This document shows, piece by piece, positions 31,371 through 40,383 of a stretch of 64,000 nt of DNA. The notes under the pieces were generated by a model, which was given only the letters and a program-made list of their open reading frames with translations, was not told the DNA's origin and did not search any database. Location of the stretch: assembly GCF_014203755.1 (NCBI RefSeq), contig NZ_JACHJS010000001.1:5580001-5644000 (forward strand). Direction: 5' to 3'. Every line of letters starts with the position of its first letter. The stretch's first letter is position 1. Source of the DNA: Saccharothrix violaceirubra. Its GTDB lineage: Bacteria > Actinomycetota > Actinomycetes > Mycobacteriales > Pseudonocardiaceae. A program made the position numbers and the translations under genes.

Positions 31371-33251
31371 CTACAGCCCTCCGGCAGCCTGCTCGCCCAA
31401 CTCCTTGTGGTACGCCTCCAGCGCGATCAGGTCGCCGAACAGCGCGCGGTACTCGTCGGCCTCGTCGATCGGCGACACCCGGCGCAGCCGGGACTTGATC
31501 TCGGCGATCTGCCCGCCGACGAGGATCTGCTGCAACCTGGTGAGCACCGACTGCACGTACCGGTACTCGTCGTCGGCCTTGGTGCGCAACGGTTCCACGG
31601 CCAGCTCCGTCAGCACGGACCGCTCGGTCTGGCCCGCGCACGCCTGGGACACCGCGTCGACCAGCGCCGGTCCGCTCAGCCCGGACGACGCGCCGCCGGC
31701 CGTGCGGATCGCCTGGTGCAGGGCGAGGTACGCGGGGTGCGTGAACGCGTCGTCGGGCAGCACGTCGTACTGCGGCCCGGCCATCTCGGGCACCTGCAAC
31801 GCGGCTTTGAGCGCCTCGCGCTGGTGCCACAGCGCCGGGTCGGCGGGGTTGGGCCGGGCGCCGACCTCGACCAGCGTGCCCTGGTCGGGGTCCACCCGCC
31901 GGGGCCGGGACGGGGAGACCTTGCCGGTCGCGGTCTCGCGCACGCGGCGGACGACCGTGGCCTCGTCCTCCCAGCCGACCCACCAGGCGAGCTGGGTGGC
32001 GTAGCCGTCGCGCTTGGCCCGGTCCTTGATCTGGGCGACGAACGGGACCATCTTCTTCAACGCCTCGACGCGGCCGTCGACCGAGTCCAGGTTGTAGCCG
32101 CGCAGCTGGGCCTTGATCGCGAACTCGAACAGCGGGGTGCGCCGGGCGACCAGGTCGCGCACGGCGTTGTCGCCCTTTTCCTGGCGCAGTTCGCACGGGT
32201 CCATGCCGTCGGGCGCGACCGCGATGTAGGTCTGCGCGGAGAACTGCTGTTCGCCCTCGAACGCCTTGAGCGCGGCCTTCTGCCCGGCCGCGTCGCCGTC
32301 GAAGGTGAAGATCACCTCGCCGTTGAGGTCGTCGTCGATCAGCAGCCGGCGCAGCACGTTCATGTGGTCGGCGCCGAACGCCGTGCCGCAGGACGCGACG
32401 GCCGTGGGCACGCCCGCGAGGTGCATGGCCATCACGTCGGTGTAGCCCTCGACGACGACGGCCTGGCGCCGTTTCGCGATCTCCCGCTTGGCCAGGTCCA
32501 GCCCGAACAGGACGTGGGACTTCTTGTAGATCGGGCTTTCCGAGGTGTTGAGGTACTTGGCCTGGATCTGGTCGTCGTCGAAGATCCGGCGGGCGCCGAA
32601 GCCGACGACGTCGCCGCCGAGGTCGCGGATCGGCCACAGCAGCCGCCGGTGGAACCGGTCGATCGGTCCCTGCCGACCCTCCTTGGTGAGCTGGGCCTTG
32701 ATCAGCTCGGTGAGTTCGAAACCCTGGTGCAGCAGGTGTTTGGTGAGCTTGTCCCACCCGGCGGGCGCGAAGCCGCAGCCGAACTGGCGGGCGGCGGCCT
32801 GGTCGAAACCGCGCTGCGCCAGGAATTCCCGCGCGGCCATGGCGTCCGGGGTGGACAGTTGTTCCGCGTAGAACTCGGCGGCGAACCGGTGCGCCTCGAT
32901 CAGCCGGCTGCGGGTGCCGCGGTCGCGCTGGATGGTCGCGCCGCCGCCCTCGTAGGTGAGCTGGATGCCCGCGCGGTCGGCGAGCCGCTCGACCGCCTCG
33001 ACGAAGCCGAGGTGCTCGATCTTCATCACGAACGCGATGACGTCGCCGCCCTCGCCGCACCCGAAGCAGTGGTAGGTGCCGTGCGTCGGCCGGACGTTGA
33101 AGCTCGGCGACTTCTCGTCGTGGAACGGGCACAGGCCCTTGAGCGCGCCGCCGCCGGCGCGGCGCAGGGACACGTGGTCCCCGACGACCTCGTCGATCCG
33201 GCTGCGGTCACGTACGACCGCGATGTCGCTTTCCCGGATGCGTCCTGCCAC
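31371..33251 (-). CDS. dnaG: DNA primase
   Basis: This 626-residue primase has the N-terminal zinc-binding domain (CPFHDEK...YHCFGCGEGG), the RNA polymerase and TOPRIM core (VVEGYTDVMAMH, FTFDGDAAGQKAA) and a helicase-binding C-terminus. GTG 33251 (VAGRIRESDIAVVRDRSRIDEVVGDHV) matches mycobacterial starts; longer upstream frames are not needed. It makes RNA primers at the replication fork. It is divergent from the ECF41 sigma factor gene. Confidence 0.96.
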   Translation of the reverse strand: MAGRIRESDIAVVRDRSRIDEVVGDHVSLRRAGGGALKGLCPFHDEKSPSFNVRPTHGTYHCFGCGEGGDVIAFVMKIEHLGFVEAVERLADRAGIQLTYEGGGATIQRDRGTRSRLIEAHRFAAEFYAEQLSTPDAMAAREFLAQRGFDQAAARQFGCGFAPAGWDKLTKHLLHQGFELTELIKAQLTKEGRQGPIDRFHRRLLWPIRDLGGDVVGFGARRIFDDDQIQAKYLNTSESPIYKKSHVLFGLDLAKREIAKRRQAVVVEGYTDVMAMHLAGVPTAVASCGTAFGADHMNVLRRLLIDDDLNGEVIFTFDGDAAGQKAALKAFEGEQQFSAQTYIAVAPDGMDPCELRQEKGDNAVRDLVARRTPLFEFAIKAQLRGYNLDSVDGRVEALKKMVPFVAQIKDRAKRDGYATQLAWWVGWEDEATVVRRVRETATGKVSPSRPRRVDPDQGTLVEVGARPNPADPALWHQREALKAALQVPEMAGPQYDVLPDDAFTHPAYLALHQAIRTAGGASSGLSGPALVDAVSQACAGQTERSVLTELAVEPLRTKADDEYRYVQSVLTRLQQILVGGQIAEIKSRLRRVSPIDEADEYRALFGDLIALEAYHKELGEQAAGGL

Positions 33252-33285
33252 GGTCGTCGAGTCTAGTGCCGGCAGACTGGGCACC

Positions 33286-34173
33286 GTGACGACCGCCGAT
33301 CCCGACCTCGCCGCCGCTTTCGACGAGCACCGGTCGCACCTGGTCGGGGTCGCCTACCGGCTGACCGGCAGCGTCGCCGACGCCGAGGACGCGGTCCAGG
33401 AGGCGTGGCTGCGGCTGGCGAACCGGACCGGCGAGCCGCTCGTGGAACCGCGGGCGTGGCTGACCACGGTGGTGGGCCGGATCTGCCTGGACCGGCTGCG
33501 GTCGGCGGCCGTGCGGCGGGAGAGCTACGTCGGCAGTTGGCTGCCGGAGCCGGTCGTGACGACGCTGGACCCGCGCGCGGACCCGGCCGAGGCCGCGGTG
33601 CTCGACGAGGGCGTGCGGCTGGCGGCGCTGGTCGTGCTCGACCGGCTCGGCCCGGAGCAGCGGGTGGCGTTCGTGCTGCACGACGCGTTCGGCGTGCCGT
33701 TCGACGAGATCGCGGCGGTGCTGGGCTGCGCGGTGGCCACGGCCCGCCAGCACGCGTCCCGCGGCCGGCGTGCGGCGGCGGACGCGGCACCGCCGTCCCG
33801 GGTCGCCCTGACCGAGCAGCGGGAGTTGATCGAGCGGTTCGTGGCGGCGCTGGGCAGCGGCGACGTGGACGCGGTCGTGGCGCTGCTGCACCCCGACGCC
33901 GTGGTGGTCGGCGACGGCGGTGGGCGGGCGCGCACGGCGCTGCACCCGGTCGTCGGCGCGGACAAGGTGGCCCGCTTCCTGCTCGGCCTGATCCGCAAGT
34001 ACGGCGGCCTGTCCGACGCGGTCCCGGTTCTGGTGAACGGCGACCTCGGGTTCCGGTTCGCGGAGCGGGAGGACCTGGCCGCACGGGTCGGGACTTTCAC
34101 TTTCCGTGACGGGAAAGTCTCGGGTCTGTTCGACATCTCCAACCCGGACAAGCTGCGCCACGTGACGTTCTGA
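33286..34173 (+). CDS. ECF41-type RNA polymerase sigma factor with SnoaL-like C-terminus
   Basis: This 295-residue sigma factor has region 2 (HRSHLVGVAYRLTGSVADAEDAVQEAWLRL) and region 4 (GPEQRVAFVLHDAFGVPFDEIA). Its SnoaL-like extension carries the ECF41 hallmarks: WLPEPV in the linker, DGGGRARTAL, and NPDKLRHVTF at the end. In this group the extension regulates the sigma factor and no anti-sigma protein is needed (established). GTG 33286. The neighbouring dioxygenase may be a target. Confidence 0.92.
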   Translation: MTTADPDLAAAFDEHRSHLVGVAYRLTGSVADAEDAVQEAWLRLANRTGEPLVEPRAWLTTVVGRICLDRLRSAAVRRESYVGSWLPEPVVTTLDPRADPAEAAVLDEGVRLAALVVLDRLGPEQRVAFVLHDAFGVPFDEIAAVLGCAVATARQHASRGRRAAADAAPPSRVALTEQRELIERFVAALGSGDVDAVVALLHPDAVVVGDGGGRARTALHPVVGADKVARFLLGLIRKYGGLSDAVPVLVNGDLGFRFAEREDLAARVGTFTFRDGKVSGLFDISNPDKLRHVTF

Positions 34174-34188
34174 CCACATGGCGTAACC

Positions 34189-34248
34189 GTTCACCCACAC
34201 GGAGTGAACCGTTCGGCTGATCCTTTCTGGTCTAGACCAGGCTACGTT
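34189..34248 (+). promoter_or_regulatory. Promoter region of the dioxygenase gene with palindromes
   Basis: GTTCAC (34189-34194) and GTGAAC (34204-34209) form an inverted repeat within two direct AACCGTTC copies. The perfect palindrome CTGGTCTAGACCAG (34227-34240) is followed closely by TACGTT (34243-34248), a -10-like hexamer. The palindrome would then lie between -35 and -10. Confidence 0.5.
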
Positions 34249-34288
34249 CTCCTCAGCCGTTTTCCCCCTGCATGAGGAGACGCGAACC

Positions 34289-34951
34289 ATGACCGAAAAG
34301 CACGAGGACGGCACCACACGTCGCTCGTTCATGGCGACCGGCGCGACCGCCGTCGCCGTGACCGCCGCGGGTGTCGGCATCGCCGGCGTGGCGGGCAGCG
34401 GACAGCGGGCCCAGGGCGCCACCCTGCCCTTGACGCCGCAGTGCACCGACGGCGACGACACGCCACCGGTGATCGAAGGCCCGTACTTCCGACGCAACTC
34501 GCCCAAGCGCACCAACCTGCGCACCACGGGTGTGAGCGGCGTGCTGCTGAGCCTCACCGGGTTCGTCTACAACATCCGGTGCCAGCCGCTGGGCAACGTC
34601 CTGCTGGACTTCTGGCAGGCCGACCAGCGCGGCCAGTACGACAACTCGACCGCGCAGTACCGCGGTCGCGGCCACCAGTTCACGAACGCCGACGGCTCGT
34701 ACACGCTGGAGACGATCGTCCCCAAGGACTACCCGGGCCGGACCCCGCACATCCACGTGAAGGTCCAGGCGCCCAACGGTCCGATCCTCACCACCCAGCT
34801 GTACTTCCCCGGCGACACCAAGGCGTACGGGATGAACGTCGCGCAGCTCAACGCCCGCGACGCGTACTACATCACCGACACGCTGATCGCGCTCGGACCG
34901 CTGACGTCGAACCGGTACGCCGGCAAGTTCGACTTCGTCATCAAGCGCTGA
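34289..34951 (+). CDS. Secreted intradiol ring-cleavage dioxygenase (Tat substrate)
   Basis: This 220-residue protein begins with a Tat signal (TRRSFMATGATAVAV) ending near AQGA. Then comes the intradiol dioxygenase fold: IEGPYFR, LLDFWQADQRGQYDN, DGSYTLETIVPKDYPGRTPHIHVKV with the iron-binding Tyr and His pair. Such enzymes cleave catechol-type rings with Fe(III); extracellular Tat-exported forms act on plant-derived aromatics. The start ATG 34289 has GAGGAG upstream. It follows the ECF41 sigma gene by 115 bases. Confidence 0.88.
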   Translation: MTEKHEDGTTRRSFMATGATAVAVTAAGVGIAGVAGSGQRAQGATLPLTPQCTDGDDTPPVIEGPYFRRNSPKRTNLRTTGVSGVLLSLTGFVYNIRCQPLGNVLLDFWQADQRGQYDNSTAQYRGRGHQFTNADGSYTLETIVPKDYPGRTPHIHVKVQAPNGPILTTQLYFPGDTKAYGMNVAQLNARDAYYITDTLIALGPLTSNRYAGKFDFVIKR

Positions 34952-35000
34952 CCTGAACCAATCCCCGACTCCATGTCGGGATCAAGACGGGTTGGTACCC

Positions 35001-35035
35001 ATCCCTCCTCGGCATTCCGCCTGACGAGGAGGGAT
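35001..35035. terminator. Hairpin terminator between dioxygenase and serpin genes
   Basis: ATCCCTCCTCG (35001-35011) pairs perfectly with CGAGGAGGGAT (35025-35035). It lies between convergent stops at 34951 and 35158; nothing else is seen in this 206-base gap. Confidence 0.75.
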
Positions 35036-35157
35036 CGGGGTCACGCTCGGTGAGAACTCCCCGTGCCGGACCACACGTCGAAGCCATTACACGACGTGAC
35101 GTCCATAGCCCGCACCCGATGACGCGATCGCCACCCGACCGCCGGCCCGACCGGGTG

Positions 35158-36186
35158 CTACGGGTGCGCCACCTGGGCCACGAACAGCACGGCCCCCGTG
35201 TGCTGGTGGCGGACCAGCAGCAGGTACGGCCGGTCGACCCGGACCGTCACCGGTTCCTCGGGCAGCTCCAGCGACACCGCGCGCATCATCACCGCCGTCG
35301 CCGCCGCGCCCTCCAGACCCTGTTCGTCCAGGCGCAGCACGGCTTCGTGCACGACCTCGTCCACGTAAAGGCGCGGGTCCGGGCTCAACCCGGTGAGGTC
35401 CGCGTCCTTGGTGAACAGCGTCCGGACGCCCAGGTCGCGCAACGGCTCCGACAGCAGCGCGGAGGACTTCGCCCGGAGTCGGGGCAGGAACAGCTCGACG
35501 TTGCGCCGCTGCAACGCTCCCAGCACGGTCGGCACGCCCGAGAGCCCGCCGAGGTCGTCGTCGGGCAGCAGCACGACCGCCTCGACGCCGCCGTGCGCGG
35601 GGATCGTCACGGCCTGCCAGCCGGCCGCGTGCGCGTAGCCGGACTTGGCTTCGCGGCGCATGGTCGGCACGTCGCCCACGTCCCGGAACGGCCGGTCCTC
35701 GGTGTCGTGCTCCGGGAACTCCTCGGTCCACGCGGTCTTCAGGTACAGGGCGTTGACCAGGGCGGCGACCGTATCGGACTTGACCGCGCCGCGGTCGAGC
35801 AGCTCGGGGATCAGGCCGCGGGTGGTGTCGGCGACGTCGGCGTTGATGAGCTTGCGCGCGGCCTCGACGTCCTCGGCGAACGGCGCCGACCGGACCGCGG
35901 CACCCGGCCAAGCGGACAGATCGGTCAGGAAAGACTCGTTGACCGGCAACGCGTCCCACGCCCACAGCGTGTTGGCGACGGCGAACGTGACGTCGTCGCC
36001 TGAGATCCGGGTCTCCCGGACCGGGGTGGTGTCCCCGAGCAACGCCGTGAGCTCGTCGGCGGTCCGGCCGCGCGCGGCCTGCGCGGTCGTCCCCAACGCG
36101 CTCGCCACCGAGAACGGCGACCAGCAGACGTCGGCGGTGCGATCGGGTGCGAGGGCGTCGTGCAGCTTGAGGGCGAACGTCAGCAT
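35158..36186 (-). CDS. Serpin (serine protease inhibitor)
   Basis: This 342-residue protein has the serpin fold: ADVCWSPFSVASALGTTAQAARG, the ANTLWAWDALPVNESFL region, VNALYLKTAWTEEF, and the reactive-loop hinge EQGLEGAAATAVMMRA. The small-residue hinge predicts an inhibitory serpin; the reactive bond is probably near the MMR segment. There is no signal peptide, so it should act in the cytoplasm. Bacterial serpins are uncommon and of uncertain role. ATG 36186 has GAGGAG upstream. It lies 23 bases after dgt, probably in one transcript. Confidence 0.93.
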   Translation of the reverse strand: MLTFALKLHDALAPDRTADVCWSPFSVASALGTTAQAARGRTADELTALLGDTTPVRETRISGDDVTFAVANTLWAWDALPVNESFLTDLSAWPGAAVRSAPFAEDVEAARKLINADVADTTRGLIPELLDRGAVKSDTVAALVNALYLKTAWTEEFPEHDTEDRPFRDVGDVPTMRREAKSGYAHAAGWQAVTIPAHGGVEAVVLLPDDDLGGLSGVPTVLGALQRRNVELFLPRLRAKSSALLSEPLRDLGVRTLFTKDADLTGLSPDPRLYVDEVVHEAVLRLDEQGLEGAAATAVMMRAVSLELPEEPVTVRVDRPYLLLVRHQHTGAVLFVAQVAHP

Positions 36187-36209
36187 GCTTCTCCTCGCGG
36201 GTCGGGGTC

Positions 36210-37475
36210 TTACGCCCGAGTGTGCCCGTTCCCGCGCACGAGGGTCCGATGCCACGCCTGCGCCTGGGCGTCGGTCAGCGACGCGATCTGGTCCACGACC
36301 ACCCGCAGCCGGTCGGCGTCCGACGACGCGCTCTCGAACGCCGGACGCAACGCCGGGTCGAGCGTGTCGGGCGCGCCCTTGCCCAACGTCTCGGCGAGTT
36401 CCCCGATCAGCTCCCGTTGGCGTGCCTGGCGTTCGAGGTGCACCGGATCGCTCATCACGTACCGGACGGCGACGGCCTTGAGCAGCGCCACCTCGGCGGC
36501 CACGCGCGGCGGCACGACCAGGTCGGCGGCGTAGCGGCGCAACGGTCCGTCGCCGTGCTCGCGTCGCGTCGCGCCGACCGCCGCCGACGCGAACCGGCCG
36601 ACGAGTTCGCTGGTCAGCCGCTTGAGGTTGACCTGGGCGAGCAACGAGCCGTCGTACTCGGCCAGGTTCGCGATCACGGGCAGCCGCAGCAGGTCGGCGG
36701 CCACCTCCTCCAGCGCGGCGACCGGTTCGGGCGAGAAGTGCCGGGCGGCGAGGTCCGCGATGGCCCGGCGTTCGGTCACGTCGCCCAGCGCGGCCAGGGT
36801 GATCCGGTGCGCGAGGACGCCGTCCTCCACGTCGTGCACGGAGTACGCGACGTCGTCGGCCCAGTCCATCACCTGGGCCTCCAGGCAGCGGCGGCCTTCC
36901 GGCGCACCCTCGCGCAGCCAGCCGAACACGTCGAGGTCGTCCTGGTAGACGCCGAACTTCACGGTGCCCGGACGCCGGGCCCACGGGTACTTCGTCGCCG
37001 CGTCCAGGCAGGCCCGCGTGAGGTTGAGCCCGGTGCGGGTCTTGGGTTCCAGGCGGGTCAGGATGCGCAACGTCTGGGCGTTGCCCTCGAAACCGCCGCA
37101 GTCGGCGGCCACCGCGTTCAACGCGCGTTCCCCGTTGTGGCCGAACGGCGGGTGGCCGATGTCGTGCGCCAGCCCGGCGGTGTCCACGATGTCCGGGTCG
37201 CAGCCCAACGTCCCGCCGATGCCCCGGCCGATCTGGGCGACCTCCAGCGAGTGGGTCAGCCGGGTGCGCGGCACGCCCGTGACCTCCGAGCCCTCGCCCG
37301 GACCGACGACCTGGGTCTTGCCCGCGAGCCGGCGCAGCGCGGCGCTGTGCAGCACGCGGGCGCGGTCGCGCGCGAACGGCGTCCGGAGTTCCTCTACCGC
37401 GTCGGGCAGCAGCGCGGCTTTCGGTCTCTCCTCGGTCCGGCGTTCGGCGTCGTGCGCGGTGTAGCCGGCGTTCAT
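36210..37475 (-). CDS. dgt: Deoxyguanosinetriphosphate triphosphohydrolase-like protein
   Basis: This 421-residue HD-superfamily enzyme has [27 protein letters not shown] and [16 protein letters not shown], the HD...D metal ligands. It hydrolyses dNTPs to nucleoside and triphosphate, controlling dNTP pools. In M. tuberculosis dgt adjoins dnaG (from memory). Here the ECF41, dioxygenase and serpin genes have been inserted between them. Confidence 0.93.
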   Translation of the reverse strand: MNAGYTAHDAERRTEERPKAALLPDAVEELRTPFARDRARVLHSAALRRLAGKTQVVGPGEGSEVTGVPRTRLTHSLEVAQIGRGIGGTLGCDPDIVDTAGLAHDIGHPPFGHNGERALNAVAADCGGFEGNAQTLRILTRLEPKTRTGLNLTRACLDAATKYPWARRPGTVKFGVYQDDLDVFGWLREGAPEGRRCLEAQVMDWADDVAYSVHDVEDGVLAHRITLAALGDVTERRAIADLAARHFSPEPVAALEEVAADLLRLPVIANLAEYDGSLLAQVNLKRLTSELVGRFASAAVGATRREHGDGPLRRYAADLVVPPRVAAEVALLKAVAVRYVMSDPVHLERQARQRELIGELAETLGKGAPDTLDPALRPAFESASSDADRLRVVVDQIASLTDAQAQAWHRTLVRGNGHTRA

Positions 37476-37489
37476 CCGTCGAGCCTAAT

Positions 37490-38158
37490 TCAGCCCTGCG
37501 TGATGCCGTCGAACACGTCGACCGGTGCCTTCATCAGGTGGTAGTAGAGCAGGCCGAACGTCTCGCGCCGGATGTAGTAGAGCTGGGTCTCGCGGGTCTG
37601 CACGTTGGGTCCCGAGCGGGTCGGCGACGTCCACGCCTCCAGGCCCTGGTCCTCGGCCATGGTGCGGGCACGCAACGAGTGCCACGGGTCCGAGACGATC
37701 ACGGCCGTCTTCAGGTCGCGGGCGCGGGCGGCGTCGGCCAGTGCGCGGATGCTGCCCAGCGTGTCCGTGCCGAAGCCGACCTCGACGACGCGGTCCTCGG
37801 GGACGCCGTGCTCGACCAGCCAGATCCGCCCGGCCTCGCCCTCGGTGTACTCGTCGCCGGGTTGCCGGCCGCCGGTGGTCGCGATGTAGGAGACGACCCC
37901 CTGGTCGTACAGGCGGCGCGCGTGCTCCAGGCGGGCTTCGAGCGCGCGTGACGGAACGCCGTTGTACTGCGCGGCGCCGAGGACCACGGCCATGTCCGCG
38001 TGCGTGCGGTCGTCCTCGCGGGCGACCTGCCAGACGCGGAACGCGGTGCCGCCGACCACGAGGAACCCGATCAGCAGTCCGCCGAGGACGACGCGCTGGA
38101 CGAGCCTGCGGACCCGGGCCGGGAAGGATGCGGGGGGCACGCTTCGATGAAACCACAT
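37490..38158 (-). CDS. YdcF/SanA-like DUF218 membrane protein
   Basis: This 222-residue protein has one N-terminal membrane helix (VVLGGLLIGFLVVGGTAFRV) and a DUF218 domain: ADMAVVLGAAQYNGVPSRALEARL, GVPEDRVVEVGFGTDTLGSI, VIVSDPWHSLRA. The domain is a Rossmann-like fold linked to envelope functions in other bacteria. It lies 14 bases upstream of dgt. Function is unclear. Confidence 0.85.
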   Translation of the reverse strand: MWFHRSVPPASFPARVRRLVQRVVLGGLLIGFLVVGGTAFRVWQVAREDDRTHADMAVVLGAAQYNGVPSRALEARLEHARRLYDQGVVSYIATTGGRQPGDEYTEGEAGRIWLVEHGVPEDRVVEVGFGTDTLGSIRALADAARARDLKTAVIVSDPWHSLRARTMAEDQGLEAWTSPTRSGPNVQTRETQLYYIRRETFGLLYYHLMKAPVDVFDGITQG

Positions 38159-38177
38159 TCCACGGGATGATCACGGC

Positions 38178-38900
38178 ATGCCGGCCGACCAACCGACGAT
38201 CGTCGCGACCTCAGGCGGATACATCGCCGGGCGACGCACGGAGATCGAATTCGGTGCCCTCGTGCACCACGCCGTCGAGCTGTCCGGGGCGCGCAGACCC
38301 CGGGTGTGCCACGTCGGGACGGCGTCCGGCGACCAAAGATCATGGCAAGCGAATGTGGACGAAGCCGCCCGCGTCGCCGGGTGGGACCTGGCGCACCTGA
38401 ACCTGTTCCCGATGCCGCAGGTCCTGGACGTCGCGGAGTTCGTGCTGTCGCACGACGTCGTGTGGGTCGGCGGCGGGTCCGTGGCGAACCTGCTCGCGGT
38501 GTGGACGGTGCACGGGCTGGGGCCGGTGCTGCGCACGGCGTGGGAGCGGGGCGTGGTGCTCGGCGGCGTGTCGGCCGGGTCGATCTGCTGGTACCTGGGC
38601 GGTTCGACGGATTCGTTCGGGCCGGAACTGCGGGTCGTGACGAACGGGCTCGGGTTCCTGCCTTACGGCAGCGGCGTGCACTTCGACTCGGAAGCCGCGC
38701 GTCGGCCCGTGGTGCACGAGGCGGTGCGTGATGGCGTGCTGCCGGAAACACACTGCACCGACGACGGAGCCGGGCTCGTGTACTTCGGGACGCGGCTCGT
38801 CGAGGCGGTCTCGGAGCGGTCGCGCGGCGGGGCGTACGTCGTCGTCCGCGACTCTTCAGGGAACCCCCAGGAGGAATCGCTCGACATCCGGCGGTTGTGA
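38178..38900 (+). CDS. Peptidase E-like S51 family protein
   Basis: This 240-residue class I glutamine amidotransferase-like protein of peptidase family S51 has the nucleophile elbow GGVSAGSICW, the VWVGGGSVANLLAVW strand typical of the family, and FGPELRVVTNGLGFLPYGSGVHFD. Family members hydrolyse Asp-X dipeptides or cyanophycin-type bonds. The substrate here is not known. It is divergent from the YdcF-like gene with 19 bases between starts. Confidence 0.88.
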   Translation: MPADQPTIVATSGGYIAGRRTEIEFGALVHHAVELSGARRPRVCHVGTASGDQRSWQANVDEAARVAGWDLAHLNLFPMPQVLDVAEFVLSHDVVWVGGGSVANLLAVWTVHGLGPVLRTAWERGVVLGGVSAGSICWYLGGSTDSFGPELRVVTNGLGFLPYGSGVHFDSEAARRPVVHEAVRDGVLPETHCTDDGAGLVYFGTRLVEAVSERSRGGAYVVVRDSSGNPQEESLDIRRL

Positions 38901-38916
38901 AACGGATCGTCGAAGT

Positions 38917-39789
38917 GTGCGAAGACGCTGGTGGGCAGTGGTGGCGGTCACTGTGGCCGTGGCGCTTTACCCGTCCCGGACGGCCGTGGAACCGACCGGT
39001 TACGCGGCGGCGTCCGCGCCTTCGATCTCCTCGGACTCTTCGCACCCTTCGGCCTCCTCGGATTCCTCGGGCACGACCAGTCCGTCCAGCGCCACCGTCA
39101 CCGCGCCCGATCTGCCGACCGCGATCGCGGCGGCCGTGGCGGCGTCGTCCGAAGGCGACCTGGCAGTGTCGGTGTTGGACCTGGAAACCGGTGCCACGGC
39201 GGGAAGCCGGAGCGCCGAACCCTTCCCCACGGCGTCGTTGAGGAAGCTGCTGGTGGCGGTGGACGTGCTGCCTTCGGCGTCGGCGGACGACCGGGAGTTG
39301 TTGGTGCGGGCGTTGAGCTTGAGCGACGACTCGGCCATGAACGCGTTGTGGGACAGGCACGACGGCATGGGTGCGATAACGCGGGTCGCGACCCGCGTTG
39401 GTCTCGTTGCGACGTCACCACCGACGGACCCGACGCAGTGGGGCGACGTGACCATGTCGGCGGACGACGTGGTGCACCTGTACCGCTACATCCTCACCGG
39501 ACTCCCGGCGGACCAAAGGGATTTCATCGTCGACGCACTGGGTTCGGCCCCCGACACCGCCGCCGACGGCTTCGACCAGGGCTTCGCGCTGATGGGGCCG
39601 GACGTCGACGCCTACGCCAAACAGGGCTGGATGTGGTACCTGCCGGCGGACCTGTACCTGCACAGCGCGGGCATCGTCCGGTCCCGTTACGTGGTGGCGA
39701 TCCTGTCCCTCCACTCCGGAGTCCCCGCCGCGACGGCGGAAGCCACCCTGGACGCCGTCACCACCGCCCTCCTGACCCCACTCCCCTGA
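38917..39789 (+). CDS. Secreted class A beta-lactamase-like serine hydrolase
   Basis: This 290-residue protein has an N-terminal membrane or signal helix (WWAVVAVTVAVALYP) and a serine-rich linker (SSDSSHPSASSDSS). Its penicillin-binding-like domain has ASLRK (SxxK), LSDDSAMNAL in place of SDN, and KQG in place of KTG. The altered SDN and KTG suggest that it is not a true beta-lactamase. GTG 38917 is chosen because the helix starts right after it. It lies 16 bases after the S51 gene. Confidence 0.78.
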   Translation: MRRRWWAVVAVTVAVALYPSRTAVEPTGYAAASAPSISSDSSHPSASSDSSGTTSPSSATVTAPDLPTAIAAAVAASSEGDLAVSVLDLETGATAGSRSAEPFPTASLRKLLVAVDVLPSASADDRELLVRALSLSDDSAMNALWDRHDGMGAITRVATRVGLVATSPPTDPTQWGDVTMSADDVVHLYRYILTGLPADQRDFIVDALGSAPDTAADGFDQGFALMGPDVDAYAKQGWMWYLPADLYLHSAGIVRSRYVVAILSLHSGVPAATAEATLDAVTTALLTPLP

Positions 39790-39791
39790 CC

Positions 39792-39830
39792 CGCGAGTTA
39801 TACGTTCAGACACCGCGAGTTGTGCACTCA
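39792..39830. repeat. Intergenic repeat, copy A
   Basis: A 39-base stretch starting CGCGAGTTAT and ending GTTGTGCACTC matches 58117-58155 at 36 of 39 positions. It consists of two ~22-bp units, each starting GCGAGTT. It lies between convergent stops (39789 and 39828). Confidence 0.8.
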
Positions 39831-40100
39831 GGCACTCCCTCCGGCCTGCCGCTTCCACTCCGGACCCGTCGGGCCCTGCCGGGTGCTGCCGTCCCGGTGG
39901 ACGACGACCTCGGGGTTGTCGTGGTTGTCACCGCTCGGGGGTGCCGTGTTGCGCACCGACAGGTCCTTGTACCCGCCGGTCGTGAAGTGGACCCGAAGCG
40001 GGTTGTTGCGCTTGTCGTCCTTCAACCGCTCGACGGACGCGATCCCGTCGGCCTCGCCCAGCACCTGCCGGAGAAGATCCTTCAGCCTGTAGTTCCTCAT
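39828..40100 (-). CDS. Unrecognised 90-residue protein
   Basis: ATG 40100 overlaps the stop of the previous minus-strand gene (ATGA). The protein is polar with RVHFTTGGYKDLSVRNT and EVVVHRDGSTRQGP; no family is recognised. With the next two genes it forms a minus-strand group divergent from the XRE-DUF5753 regulator. Confidence 0.6.
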   Translation of the reverse strand: MRNYRLKDLLRQVLGEADGIASVERLKDDKRNNPLRVHFTTGGYKDLSVRNTAPPSGDNHDNPEVVVHRDGSTRQGPTGPEWKRQAGGSA

Positions 40101-40282
40101 GACCCCACGCCTTGGTGGTGCACTCCGATGAAACCTTCGCCGCCGTTGGCGAACTCGATTCGCACCAGGTCGAATGAAGCGGACCCCCGTTCGTTCCGGA
40201 GATCTTCGACCACGACTATTTCGGGATGGTCGATTCCCCTGAGGGCTTTCGACAGAAGGGCCGCGAATGACTTCTCGTCCAC
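40097..40282 (-). CDS. Unrecognised 61-residue protein
   Basis: This short acidic protein (MDEKSFAALLSKALRGID, HPEIVVVEDLRNERG, IEFANGGEGFIGVHH) is coupled to the next gene by ATGA. Function is unknown. Its strand-rich end resembles the C-terminal half of its downstream neighbour in style only. Confidence 0.55.
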   Translation of the reverse strand: MDEKSFAALLSKALRGIDHPEIVVVEDLRNERGSASFDLVRIEFANGGEGFIGVHHQGVGS

Positions 40283-40294
40283 ACCTCGATCCTC

Positions 40295-40383
40295 TCACCC
40301 GGGAGGGAGCGGGAGCGTTCGGCCGTCTCGGCGCAACACCGTTTCGATCACGAACCCGCCGAAAACGGGTTCCCACTCGGTGA
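40295..40383 (-). pseudogene. Out-of-frame 3' tail of the preceding gene
   Basis: About 30 codons with good bias (VVTEWEPVFGGFVIETVLRR, then DGRTLPLPPG) lie one frame off from the 40384-40656 gene and lack a start of their own. They look like its lost C-terminus. Confidence 0.5.

Noticed and set aside
38897..39241. Alternative frame at the start of the beta-lactamase-like gene
   Set aside because: The arginine-rich translation lacks the SxxK region; the frame from GTG 38917 carries the signal helix and the full domain.
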